In this document: positions 23,196 to 33,200 of the stretch, in pieces | How the letters are laid out: every line of letters begins with the position of its first letter | How positions within the stretch are numbered: the first letter of the stretch is position 1 | Origin: an uncultured Mailhella sp. | GTDB taxonomy: Bacteria; Desulfobacterota; Desulfovibrionia; Desulfovibrionales; Desulfovibrionaceae | Direction of reading: 5' to 3' | Length of the DNA: 64,000 nucleotides | Assembly: GCA_944322635.1 (NCBI GenBank) | Contig: CALUPL010000006.1 | Span: 31,927 to 95,926, forward strand | Notes under the pieces: generated by a model | What the model was told of the DNA's origin: nothing | Seen by the model: only the letters and a program-made list of their open reading frames with translations | The model's database searches: none | Made by a program: the position numbers and the translations under genes

Positions 23196-25522
23196 GCTGT
23201 CCCATGTGTGAAAAACGCGGCGTTGCCGGGGAAGGCGCGCTTACGGAAGAGGAAAGAAAAAACGGCGTGCGCATTGCGCTTGCGGGCAATCCCAACTGCG
23301 GCAAGACCACGGCCTTCAACGCCTGGACGGGCGCGCATCAGCACGTGGGCAATTATCCCGGCGTGACGGTGGAAAAAAAGGAAGGCTGGACGAGGTGCGG
23401 CGACAGCAAGGTGCTTCTTGTGGACCTGCCCGGCACCTATTCTCTTACGCCCTACTCCATGGAAGAGCGCGTGGTGCGCGACGTGCTTGCGCCGAAGAAT
23501 CCTTCCGAAAAGCCCCGCGCGGTAATCGACGTCATCGACTCCGCCACGCTGGAGCGCGGTCTTTTTCTGGCCGTGCAGATTCGGGAACTCGGTCAGCCCG
23601 TGGTTCTGGCCTGCAACATGATGGATGAAGCCCGAAAGGCAGGCATGAGCATAAATCTCGACAGGCTTTCCGAGCGTTTCGGAGTGCGCGCCGTGCCCAC
23701 GGTGGCGCGCTCCGGCGAAGGGCTGGACAAGGCCCTTGCGCTGGCTCTGGAAGAAGCGGAAAAGCCCTGCGCTCCGCTTGCCATAAGCTACGGGCCGGAC
23801 ATTGATCCCGCGCTCATGCGCATGGTGAAGGTGATTGAAGGCAAAGGCCTTCTCACCGACCGCTATCCCGCCCGCTGGACCGCGCTCAAGCTCATCGAGG
23901 GCGACGAAGTCATACGCTCTCAGGCGGAGGCCGCAGACGCCGCAGCCGCGGCCGAGCTTGAATCCGTGCGCAGGGAGCTGGCCGGTCACCTTGCCGCCAC
24001 GCTGGAAACCACGCCCGACGCCGTCATTTCCGATTACCGCTACGGCTTCATCAACAGCGTGCTCAAGGACGGCGTCATACGCAAGAACGACGCCAAGGAC
24101 CGCCTGGCCTTCAGCGACAAGCTCGACAAGGTGCTCACCAACACCATTCTCGGTCCCGTGATCATGCTCGGCGTGGTGTATTTCATGTTCTGGACCACGT
24201 TCATTGTGGGCGCGTATCCGCAGGGCTGGGTGGAGGACTTTTTCGGCCTGCTCGGCGAAATGATGACCGGAATTCTGCCCGAAGGACTCATTCAGTCGCT
24301 GGTGGTGGACGGCATCATAGGCGGCGTGGGCGGCGTGCTCAGCTTCGTGCCGCTCATTCTCATCATGTTTCTCATCGTGTCGTTTCTTGAAGACAGCGGC
24401 TACATGGCGCGCATGGCCTACATGCTCGACCGCGTCATGCGCGCCTTCGGTCTGCACGGATCTTCGGTCATGCCCTTCATCATTGCGGGCGGCATTGCGG
24501 GCGGCTGCGCCATTCCCGGCGTGATGGCCACGCGCACCATGCGCAGCGAAAAGGAACGCATGGCCACCATGATGACCCTGCCGCTCATGACCTGCGGCGC
24601 GAAGATTCCCGTGTTTCTCATGCTTACGGCGGCCTTTTTTGCCGACAATCAGGCGGGCATCATGTTTGCCGTCACCCTGTGCGGCTGGGCCGTGGCCCTG
24701 CTTGTATCCCTGTTTTTGAGAAAAACCGTGTTCCGGGGCGAATCCACGCCCTTCGTCATGGAACTGCCGCCCTACCGCCTGCCCACGCTGCGCAGCATTC
24801 TCACCCACACCTGGGAACGCGGCTGGATGTACATTAAAAAGGCGGGCACCGTCATTCTGGCCATATCGGTCATACTCTGGGCCGCGCTTACCTTTCCTTC
24901 CCTTTCCGAGGAGCAGTCCGCCCCCTTTGAGGCCAGAATTTCCGCCCTCGAAGAAAAAGCGGCTCCCCTCAGCGAACAGATAGACGCCCTGAAGGCACAG
25001 CTGGAAGGCGCTCCCGAGGCTCCCGCAGCCATGCGCGCCATGCTTGCCGATCTGACCGCGCAGAAGGAAGCTCTGGAAAGCGAAAAAGCCGACGTCGAAA
25101 ACGCCCTTGCCTCGGAAACCGTGCGCAACACGTGGGGCGGCCGCATCGGACAGCTTGTGGAACCCCTGTTCCGTCCCCTCGGCTTCGACTGGCGTACCGA
25201 CGTGGCCCTCATTTCCGGCGTGGCCGCCAAGGAAGCCATACTTTCCACCATGGGCACGGCCTACTCCATAGGCGAAACCGACCCCGACGAACCGGATTCC
25301 CTTTCCGCCAGACTGGCCGCCGATCCCGGCTGGTCCAAAACCGTAGCCCTCTCGCTCATGCTCTTCGTGCTCATCTACTCGCCCTGCTTCGTCACCCTCG
25401 TGGTGCTCAAGAACGAGGCGGGCGGCTGGAGATGGCTCTTCTTCAGCATGGCCTTCAACACCGCCGTGGCCTACTTCGTGGCCTGGCTCGGCTCCCTTGC
25501 GGGCGGCCTTCTGTGGGGCTGA
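23192..25522 (+). CDS. feoB: ferrous iron transport protein B
   Basis: FeoB is the GTPase-linked inner-membrane Fe(II) importer. The 776-residue protein begins with a Cys pair (MSCPMCEKRG). The G domain follows: G1 GNPNCGKT near residue 34, G3 DLPGTYSL and G4 NMMD. Next come a helical spacer and Gate-type membrane segments from about residue 320. An unusual hydrophilic, coiled-coil-like insert lies at about 568-645 (ARISALEEKAAPLSEQIDAL and more) between membrane helices, so the protein is longer than a minimal FeoB. A terminator follows. Confidence 0.96.
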   Translation: MSCPMCEKRGVAGEGALTEEERKNGVRIALAGNPNCGKTTAFNAWTGAHQHVGNYPGVTVEKKEGWTRCGDSKVLLVDLPGTYSLTPYSMEERVVRDVLAPKNPSEKPRAVIDVIDSATLERGLFLAVQIRELGQPVVLACNMMDEARKAGMSINLDRLSERFGVRAVPTVARSGEGLDKALALALEEAEKPCAPLAISYGPDIDPALMRMVKVIEGKGLLTDRYPARWTALKLIEGDEVIRSQAEAADAAAAAELESVRRELAGHLAATLETTPDAVISDYRYGFINSVLKDGVIRKNDAKDRLAFSDKLDKVLTNTILGPVIMLGVVYFMFWTTFIVGAYPQGWVEDFFGLLGEMMTGILPEGLIQSLVVDGIIGGVGGVLSFVPLILIMFLIVSFLEDSGYMARMAYMLDRVMRAFGLHGSSVMPFIIAGGIAGGCAIPGVMATRTMRSEKERMATMMTLPLMTCGAKIPVFLMLTAAFFADNQAGIMFAVTLCGWAVALLVSLFLRKTVFRGESTPFVMELPPYRLPTLRSILTHTWERGWMYIKKAGTVILAISVILWAALTFPSLSEEQSAPFEARISALEEKAAPLSEQIDALKAQLEGAPEAPAAMRAMLADLTAQKEALESEKADVENALASETVRNTWGGRIGQLVEPLFRPLGFDWRTDVALISGVAAKEAILSTMGTAYSIGETDPDEPDSLSARLAADPGWSKTVALSLMLFVLIYSPCFVTLVVLKNEAGGWRWLFFSMAFNTAVAYFVAWLGSLAGGLLWG

Positions 25523-25569
25523 CGAATTCCCTGCCCTGAACGCCTGCAATTTCCATACGTTCCCGATGA

Positions 25570-25595
25570 AAAGCCCCGGATATCCGGGGCTTTCT
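25570..25595 (+). terminator. terminator after feoB
   Basis: The 11-bp perfect stem AAAGCCCCGGA / TCCGGGGCTTT with a TA centre is followed by CTTCG. The A-rich left flank lets it act in both directions. Confidence 0.8.
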
Positions 25596-26034
25596 TCGTT
25601 CTTCACCCCCGGCTTTTCCCCGGAGTCTGCGCCTCGCGCCTGCTCCCGTACGTCTTTTCTCCCCGGCGCGTCCGCTCCTCCTTTTTCCGGCCTTCCCCTT
25701 CCGCCCCGGGCCTTTGTCTTTTCAACGCCGTCCTCTGCAATTGCTGCGCAACATCCGCGTTTCTTTCTCCAGCGCGTCTTTCTTTCCTTCCGATTTTTCC
25801 GGTGCAGAACATTGTTTCCCCCTGGTTTTCCCCGAACCGCAGCTCCCCGGCTCCGGCACCCCTCATGCGCATTCCCGCGCGGACTTCTTGAAGAACCTCC
25901 TTGAAACGCAGGGCTTTTTCCATTCTGCAAAGGCTGTTGAACATCCGGCTTTCCCTTTCGTGAAAATTTCGTTAGATTTTTCTGCACCTAATATTTTTCT
26001 GAAAAAATGCCCTCCATCCACCTCCGAGGTGATC
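25596..26034. other. 439-bp gap with no recognisable gene
   Basis: C/T-rich on the plus strand. An AT-rich patch at 25960-26010 (CGTTAGATTTTTCTGCACC, TAATATTTTT) probably contains the promoter of the MFS gene, but no convincing -35/-10 pair is clear. Confidence 0.4.
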
Positions 26035-27282
26035 ATGAACCGCATCTATAAGCTGTTCCCCGCTCTCGCGCACAAAGCTTTTTTCTACTTCATCATAGGA
26101 CAGACCATATCCATGCTCGGCCTGTGGATGCAGCGGCTTGCCATGAGCTGGCTCGTATTCCGCCTCACCGGCTCCGCCTTTCTCCTCGGCATCGTGGAAT
26201 TCGTAAGCCTCGCGCCCATTCTCGTGCTCGGACTCATGGCGGGCGCATGGCTGGAACGGCACGACCTGCGAAGGGCCCTCATCACCACACAGGTGCTCTG
26301 CATGTTCGAAGCCGTGCTGCTTACCGTTTCCACCTTCACGGGCATTGCCGGCTATCCGCTGCTCGTGACCCTCAGCCTCGGCCTCGGCATCATCAGCGCC
26401 TTCGACATGACGGCACGACAATCCTCGGTGTCGCTCATGGTTTCCGATCAGGCCGCCGTCAAGAGCGCCGTGGCCCTCAACTCCATGGCCTTCAACATAA
26501 GCAAGCTCGTGGGGCCCTCCATTGCGGGATTCGTCATCTATCTCTGGGGCGAGGGCGTCTGCTTTCTCATATCCTCCATTACGTACGTGCCCATCATATG
26601 CATGCTCCTTTTCCGGGTGCGCCTGCGCGAACGCGTGGCTTCGCATGAAAAGAAAAGCATGTTCGGCGACATTGCGGAAGGCATTCGTCACGTGCAGAGC
26701 GAATTCTTTTTAAATCACATCTTCCGCCTGCTCGCCGTGTTCTGCACCTTCAGCATGTGCTACAGCGTGCTCTTTCCCATGTTCTCCACCGAAATTCTCA
26801 AGGGCGGTTCCCAGACCCTCGGCTGGCTCTTCGGCGCCGTGGGCGCGGGCGCCTTCGTGGGCGGCATAGTGGTTTCCGTGCACGTTCGGCTCAGGCATGT
26901 GCCCACCTTCGTCGTGCGCACCACGGGCGTCACCACTCTCGCCCTCATCGTGTTCAGCTTCTCCTCCAGTCTCTACATCTCCCTCGCCGCCGCCTTCTTC
27001 ATAGGCTACGGCATCACCGCCACAAACATCAGCGTGAACACGCTCTGTCAGACCACCTCGTCCGACGACTGCCGCAGTCGCGTGCTCAGCCTGTACATCA
27101 TGATCACCTCGGGCCTCGGTCCCGTGGGCGGTCTGGCCTTCGGCGCTCTGGCCGACTTCATGGGCGCTCCGCACACCATGCTTTTCTGCGCCGTTATCAT
27201 AGGACTTGCCATCCTGCTGTTTTTGCGACATTTTCGCGCCATACGCCACAGCCTCTCACAAACGCTCACGCATCTTTCCTGA
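26035..27282 (+). CDS. MFS transporter (EntS/MFS_3-like exporter)
   Basis: The 415-residue inner-membrane protein has 12 predicted helices. Features typical of the EntS-like MFS_3 branch are GQTISMLGLWMQRLAMSWLV at the start, AGAWLERHDLRRALI for the helix 2-3 loop motif, and DMTARQSSVSLMVS in the middle. Many relatives export siderophores or drugs; the substrate here is unknown. Lying next to feoAB suggests, but does not prove, an iron link. ATG 26035 has a GAGGTGATC ribosome site. Confidence 0.82.
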   Translation: MNRIYKLFPALAHKAFFYFIIGQTISMLGLWMQRLAMSWLVFRLTGSAFLLGIVEFVSLAPILVLGLMAGAWLERHDLRRALITTQVLCMFEAVLLTVSTFTGIAGYPLLVTLSLGLGIISAFDMTARQSSVSLMVSDQAAVKSAVALNSMAFNISKLVGPSIAGFVIYLWGEGVCFLISSITYVPIICMLLFRVRLRERVASHEKKSMFGDIAEGIRHVQSEFFLNHIFRLLAVFCTFSMCYSVLFPMFSTEILKGGSQTLGWLFGAVGAGAFVGGIVVSVHVRLRHVPTFVVRTTGVTTLALIVFSFSSSLYISLAAAFFIGYGITATNISVNTLCQTTSSDDCRSRVLSLYIMITSGLGPVGGLAFGALADFMGAPHTMLFCAVIIGLAILLFLRHFRAIRHSLSQTLTHLS

Positions 27283-27353
27283 TCTTTTTCCCCGGCAGGG
27301 CCGCTCCCTCAATCGCTCTTTCCGGGCCCGACAACCAAGGACTGCTTCTTCTC

Positions 27354-28322
27354 ATGAACGGTATTTTCTCCGCACTCGTCACCGTGTTCGGCATCATGTT
27401 TCTCGGACTTCTGGTGGAACGCCGCCGCATTCTCGCTCCTACCATGGCCCTGTGCCTCAATCAGTTCGTCTATTGGATAAGCCTGCCCGCCATGCTCTTC
27501 GGCCAGATGTGCTCCATCCCCATGGACGGCGAAGCCACTACCTTCATCTGGGCCACGCTGGCCGGTTCCCTAGTGTGCTACCTCATTGCCTACCTCTTCT
27601 TTTCCAGAGGATGGCGCTCCCACACCCTTGAGGCCACCGTGCGCACCCTTGCCGCCGTGTTCCCCAACGCGGCCTTCTTCGGTCTTCCCTTCATTTTCAT
27701 GGTTTTCCCGGACAACCCGGAAGCCGCCACTGCAGGCATGCTCGGCGCGCTGCTCTATTCCGGCGTGTTCCTCATTGCCGACGCCACGCTCGACATTCTC
27801 TCCTCCCCCGGATCCGGAGAACGACGCAACATTGGCCGCAAGCTCATAGGCGAGCTCATTCACAACCCCATGATCGTTGCCGCCGTTCTGGGGGCCTGCG
27901 CCGGATTTTCCGGTCTGCCCCTGCCCAGGGCCCTCCTCAACATCGTGCACATGCTCGGTTCCACCGCCGCGCCCTGCGCCCTCTTCGGCATGGGCATGGT
28001 GCTCTCGGCCCAGCTTTCCGGCACCTCCGGACTCGGCGGCGGATTCAGCCGCAAAAACCTCACCATAGTGTGTTTGGCCAAGCTCTTCATTCAGCCGCTC
28101 TTCACCTTCATCGTGCTCCTTCTTGCCGGCTGCACGGGAACCCCCCTTGCCGTGGGCACCGTGGTCGCCGCCATGCCTACGGGCACCATGGTCTATATTC
28201 TCGGTGAACGCTATCAGGCCTGCCCCACCGAAGCTTCCATGACCGTCATTGCCACCACCATCCTGTCGCTGGTGTCTCTGCCCGTGATCATGCTTGCCCT
28301 TCAGTTCGCAGGACTCGTGTAG
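27354..28322 (+). CDS. AEC-family transporter
   Basis: The 322-residue protein is very hydrophobic, with about 10 membrane helices in two halves. It has the AEC (auxin efflux carrier-like) pattern: NQFVYWISLPAMLFGQM in the first half, HNPMIVAAVLGACAGFSG in the middle, and PTGTMVYILGERY in the penultimate region. Bacterial members often move malate or other dicarboxylates. It begins 71 bases after the MFS gene and could share its transcript. AAGGA lies about 12 bases before the ATG. Confidence 0.85.
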   Translation: MNGIFSALVTVFGIMFLGLLVERRRILAPTMALCLNQFVYWISLPAMLFGQMCSIPMDGEATTFIWATLAGSLVCYLIAYLFFSRGWRSHTLEATVRTLAAVFPNAAFFGLPFIFMVFPDNPEAATAGMLGALLYSGVFLIADATLDILSSPGSGERRNIGRKLIGELIHNPMIVAAVLGACAGFSGLPLPRALLNIVHMLGSTAAPCALFGMGMVLSAQLSGTSGLGGGFSRKNLTIVCLAKLFIQPLFTFIVLLLAGCTGTPLAVGTVVAAMPTGTMVYILGERYQACPTEASMTVIATTILSLVSLPVIMLALQFAGLV

Positions 28323-28483
28323 GCAGTCCGCCGCTTTCCCGGACGTCCGGAGTCCCACGACGGCCTTCGGACGTCGCCCTTGCTTAACGAAACCGGGAGC
28401 GTTATCATCGGCCCCGCCCGATTTTTTGCGTCACGCTCAGCCGGGCGACAAGCCCGCCGCATTCCAGCAAGAAGGAGGTCTTC

Positions 28484-28693
28484 ATGCCGGAGCCTTATCT
28501 GCCAACCATTCTTCCCTGCTCCTCCTGCGGAAGCCGAGAGCAGAAGCTGGAATCGTGCCTGCCGGCCGGTCACATTCATGAAGTGTGGAGAGTCGTGTGC
28601 CCGTGCGGCTGCGCGCTCACACAGTGGGCCGTGTCGCAGGGGGCGGCCATACGCCTGTGGAACCGCTTTCTCGGCGAAGGACACGAGAACTGA
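28484..28693 (+). CDS. small zinc-ribbon protein similar to Lar restriction-alleviation proteins
   Basis: The 69-residue protein has CSSCGS (12-17) and CPCGC (39-43), a two-knuckle zinc site, and ends with AIRLWNRFLGEGHEN. That AIxxWNR ending with paired CxxC motifs is typical of the Lar family, first known from prophages that modulate type I restriction. AAGGAGGT lies 7 bases before the ATG, so the gene is well supported. No phage genes are near, and function cannot be claimed from this alone. Confidence 0.72.
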   Translation: MPEPYLPTILPCSSCGSREQKLESCLPAGHIHEVWRVVCPCGCALTQWAVSQGAAIRLWNRFLGEGHEN

Positions 28694-28819
28694 CGCCGCG
28701 TCCGCTTCTCCGCGTCCGACACCTTCCTACGCCGCACACGGCAAGCCGACTGCCCCTTACCCTGCGCCCGACACCTTCCGAAAGGACGCTTTGTCAACCA
28801 TCCTACCGCAAGAACCATC

Positions 28820-30160
28820 ATGGCCACATCCCATCCCCGTCCCCGCATGCTTCTGGCCGACGACAAAGGCCAGATATTCGACGATCCCGATCTTCTCATG
28901 CTCTGCCGCAAGGGCAACGAATGGACGCTTCCGCGCCCCGACGAGCTCATGCCCCTGCCCCCGGAGAGCGAACTCTTCCTGCTGCCCGGCCGCCACGCCG
29001 CCGGACTCGACCCGGAAACGGGCGAAACCGTGGAAGTGGAAGAGCTTGCCGTGGCCGCCTTCATTGCGCCCGCGCACACCCTTACCGGACACCCCGTGTA
29101 CGTCACCGACAAGGACGCCCCCACCCTGCCGCTCTTCGCCTACGCGGCCGTGGGCATGATTGGCGATCGCTTTTACGTGTGCGCCAAAAAGGTGGATGAA
29201 GACCACCGCCAGGTGTTCACCGGCATTCCGCAGAAGAAAATCAACAAGGCGGCAAAGGCGCTCATGGCCGAGTTTCCGCACAACCGCTTCATTCAGCACC
29301 TCATGCAGAACTGCGTGCTGAAGTACGGCTGCCCTGCGGCCAAAAACCTCGCCATAGGCCGCTACGAGGCGCCCATTCCCACCTCGCGCGTGTGCAACGC
29401 CCGCTGCGTGGGCTGCATTTCGCACAAGAACGAGGATTCCACCATCTGCGCCACCCCGCAGGACCGCCTCACCTTCACGCCCACGGCCGACGAAATCCTC
29501 GAAATGATGTTCCATCACATGAAAAATGAGGAGCATCCCATCTTTTCCTTCGGTCAGGGCTGCGAGGGCGAACCCCTCACCGAGGCTCCGCTCCTGCTTG
29601 AGGTGGTGAAGAGATTCCGGGCCGAAGGCGGCCACGGCACCATCAATCTGAACACCAACGCCTCCATGCCGGACGAAGTGGCAAAACTCGCCGAAGCCGG
29701 ACTCACTTCCATGCGCGTGAGCATGAACAGCGCCCGCGAAGAGGTGTATCTGCGCTACTACCGGCCCCGCAGCTTCTCCTTTGCCGACGTGCGCCGCTCC
29801 ATCACCGAGGCGTCGAGCCGCGGCGTGTTCGTTTCCCTGAACCTGCTGTACTTCCCCGGCATCACCGACTGCGAAGAGGAAATCGAGGCGCTTGTGGAAC
29901 TCATCAACACCTGCAAGGTGAGCTTCATTCAGCTGCGCAACCTGAACATCGATCCCGAGCTCTACATGAAGCTCATGGAAGGCGTCAGCTTCGGCCCTTC
30001 CGTGGGGCTCGTGAACTTCCGCAAAAGGCTCAGAAAATACTGCCCGGATCTCAGGTTCGGCTACTTCAACCCCTACATGGGAGATGAGGCTGCCCACAGC
30101 GAAAACGACGGGGAAGACGCTCACGGCGAAAACGACGATACTTCCCACAACGAACACTGA
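28820..30160 (+). CDS. radical SAM protein
   Basis: The 446-residue protein has a preamble of about 190 residues before the cluster motif C-N-A-R-C-V-G-C (about 192-199). This is unusually late, as most radical SAM proteins carry it near the N-terminus. A radical SAM barrel follows, with FSFGQGCEGEPL, INLNTNASMP and SMRVSMNSAREEVY. The tail after residue 425 is rich in His, Asp, Glu and Asn (HSENDGEDAHGENDD) and may bind metal. I cannot assign a substrate. A terminator lies right after the stop. Confidence 0.85.
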   Translation: MATSHPRPRMLLADDKGQIFDDPDLLMLCRKGNEWTLPRPDELMPLPPESELFLLPGRHAAGLDPETGETVEVEELAVAAFIAPAHTLTGHPVYVTDKDAPTLPLFAYAAVGMIGDRFYVCAKKVDEDHRQVFTGIPQKKINKAAKALMAEFPHNRFIQHLMQNCVLKYGCPAAKNLAIGRYEAPIPTSRVCNARCVGCISHKNEDSTICATPQDRLTFTPTADEILEMMFHHMKNEEHPIFSFGQGCEGEPLTEAPLLLEVVKRFRAEGGHGTINLNTNASMPDEVAKLAEAGLTSMRVSMNSAREEVYLRYYRPRSFSFADVRRSITEASSRGVFVSLNLLYFPGITDCEEEIEALVELINTCKVSFIQLRNLNIDPELYMKLMEGVSFGPSVGLVNFRKRLRKYCPDLRFGYFNPYMGDEAAHSENDGEDAHGENDDTSHNEH

Positions 30161-30166
30161 CATGCA

Positions 30167-30198
30167 GGCGGGGCGCCATACAGGGGCCCCGCCTTTTT
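30167..30198 (+). terminator. terminator after the radical SAM gene
   Basis: Stem GGCGGGGC / GCCCCGCC followed by TTTTT. Confidence 0.85.
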
Positions 30199-30271
30199 CG
30201 GGCGCCCCGTCCGAAACCATGCGGCATGGCCTTTTCCGCATGCGTTCAACCCTCAACGTTTTTCTTCTCCC

Positions 30272-33200
30272 ATGATCGCTTCTCTTTTTTCCCGTTTCGG
30301 CAGATTCTCCTCGCGCCTTGCCCTGGCCTCGGCTCTCGCCATGGCGCTCGGTCTTTCCCCTCTTCTCCCTTCCGGCGCGGCGCAGGCGTATGAATCGCGC
30401 TATGTTCCCAAGGCCGACGGCTCGCCTCTCTTTGAGCTGCGCTTCTTCGGCAAGGGGGAACGGTTTGACGAGCCGGACGAAGAGACCAACGGCATCTCCA
30501 CCTGGACGCTCTCCGAAAAACAGAAGAACGGCGTCATCGAAGCCGTCCGCCTCTGGGCCGACACGCTCGGAGCGTCAAGCCGCAACACCTCGCCCATCGT
30601 CATCAACGTCGGCACCTTCAATGATGAGAATGCCTCGGCAATCAGTTATTCCAATGACTCCGATCTTCCCGTCGTTCCCAGCGGAATGCAGGGCGCCATC
30701 ATAAACGGCACGGCCATGGACTATCCAGCAGTCATCACGATCGGCCTTCTTGATTTCGCCATTGCCGGGCAGCTTTCGCCGATTCCATCAACAGGCTCAT
30801 GGGATTTCACGGGTACTCTGTACCACGAAATGGGGCACGCTCTCGGCATTGCCAACCAGGCTACGTTCAATGACGACGGCGTCATGGAACAGATTTCCGT
30901 ATGGAACTCACACCTCGTGGACCAGTACGGCAACAGGCTCCAGCCGGGCATGATCATTGTTTCGGAAAGCGAAGCCGACAGCGTGGAGGGGCCGAAGTTC
31001 GTCGTGGGCGACTTAACAAACAGCGGCGTGCATTTCTACGGCAAGCATGTTTCCGAAGTGCTCGGAGAAGGCAACGGCCTGCTCGTCGAAGGCAATGAGG
31101 GCGACTACCCCGATCTTTCGCACATAGAACTGGAACACGACCTCATGAGCCACCAGAGCTACCGCAACTACACCTCCTTCATGGAAGCGGACCTGGCCGC
31201 GCTTCAGGACATAGGCTACAATTTCGACCGCAAGAACTACTACGGCTTCTCCGTGTACGGCGACGGCCAGACCATGGTGAACGAAAACGGCTACTTTGCC
31301 AGAAACGCCGAAGGCACCGCCTACCTGTACGGCGTGCCGAACACGGCCACGCTCGGCGTGGGCCTGCACGTTTACGGCAGGAACAACACCATTGTTCAGG
31401 CCGCCGACCTTCTCGCCTGCGGCACGGCGGGCACCGGCATTCGCGTGGACGGCAGCGCCAACACCCTCACCATAGCCCCCGGCGTGCGCATTGCGGCCGA
31501 CGGCACCTGGGGCACGGGGCTTCTTGTGGCCTACGGAAAGGATCAGACCGTCATAAGCCGCGGTGACATTACCGCCCTCGGAACGGAAGGCATTGCAGCC
31601 CGCTTCGACTTCGGCAACAACTTACTCGGCAACGACACGGAATACCGCGGCTCGTGGATATGGAACAACTACGAGGACATATCAATCGCCGACAGCGAAA
31701 ACACGGATCTTGACGGCTTTCCCCTGGACCTCGACGGTGCGCTCGTCTCCCGCTTCGACGTGAGCGGCCTTCTTGCCGGAACGGATGCCTCCATCTTCAT
31801 TTCCGAAAATGCGCTGGTCAAGGACATCAATATTCTTTCTGGCGCACAGGTCATCGGCGACATCGTTTCCGAATGGGACCCGAACAACGACGACATTCAG
31901 TATATGGGCGACAGAGGCGATCTTCACACCGCTCTCACCTTCGGTCATGCCGCCAATGCCGACGGAACCGCAGGCGCTCCCGACAGCAGCTTCGACATGA
32001 CGCTCTTCGGCTCCGTCAACGGCGCAAAAAGCATCGACATGAGCCTTGACGCCGGACGCCTTGCCGTGACCGGCACGGTGAACGCATACTCTCTGAAGAA
32101 CTCCGGCCGCCTCGCCCTGTACGGCATGGATGAATCCGGCAAGTCCGCTCATCTGACCTCAAGCTTCGTGAACGACAAAAACGCCGTGCTCGAAACCCTC
32201 GTTTCCTCTACCGGCAAGGTGAACGGCATTGAAGCAAATTCCGCCGTGCTTGCCGGTACCTGGGCACTGCGTCCCCTGCCGGAATTTTACGCCACAGGCT
32301 CCGTCATCCGTCCGGAATCCCCCGTGGAGGTCGAATACGTTTCCGGCGACTTTGAAAACGCCGTGGTGGAAAATACTTCCCCCACGCTTGATTTTTCCCT
32401 GAGCTTCGACCCCGAATTCACCTTGACCGCCGTTCGTGACCGCGACGCCTACAGCCGCTATGCTGAAAACGCGGGCGCACGCTCCCTCGGCGGCGCGCTC
32501 TGGGGCATTTCCGGCGTGGCCGAAGGCGACATGCAAAACCTTCTTGCCGCGCTGGACTGGTCTGCGCCGGACGGCTCCGGCGTTTCCCGCGCTCTGAACG
32601 CCCTCGGCCCGGAAGCCTTCGACAACGCCGCCCGCGCCTCCCTGAACCAGATGAGCGAGTTCAGCTCTCTCCTCTTTAGGCACATGACCGCCGCCGAAAC
32701 CGCCCGCCGCGCGGGCATTCTGCCGGACTCCCCCGACGCGGAAAACTGGACGCTCTGGGCCGCGCCCTACGGCTCCGGATCCTGGCAGAGCGGCCGCGGC
32801 GGGCTTTCGAACTGGCACAGCACCGGCGCGGGACTCATGGCGGGACTCGACCGCCGTTCTGATTCCGGCCTCACTCTGGGCGCACACATTGCGGCGGGCG
32901 CGCGCCGCACCTTTACCGGCGGCAGTCACAGCGCCACGGCCGAAACCCGTGACTTCATGCTCGGCGTGCAGGGCCTCTACACCCCGGATGCCTGGAACGG
33001 CTTCTACCTCACGGCTCAGGCCCGCGCAGGCGTGGAAGACGGCGACATGACAAGAAACCTCGCCGCAAACGGCTACTTTGCCAACAACGAAAGCGACTGG
33101 ACAGGCTTTGCCTTCGGCTCCCTCATCGGCGCAGGCAAAAACTGGACGTGGAACACGGCCTCGGGCTCCCTTGCCGCAGGCCCCCTCGCCTTCCTCGAAT

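Noticed and set aside
22997..25987. 996-residue open frame on the minus strand opposite feoAB
   Set aside because: His/Gly/Ala-rich shadow of feoB codon bias, no ribosome site, no known motif; feoAB on the other strand is certain.
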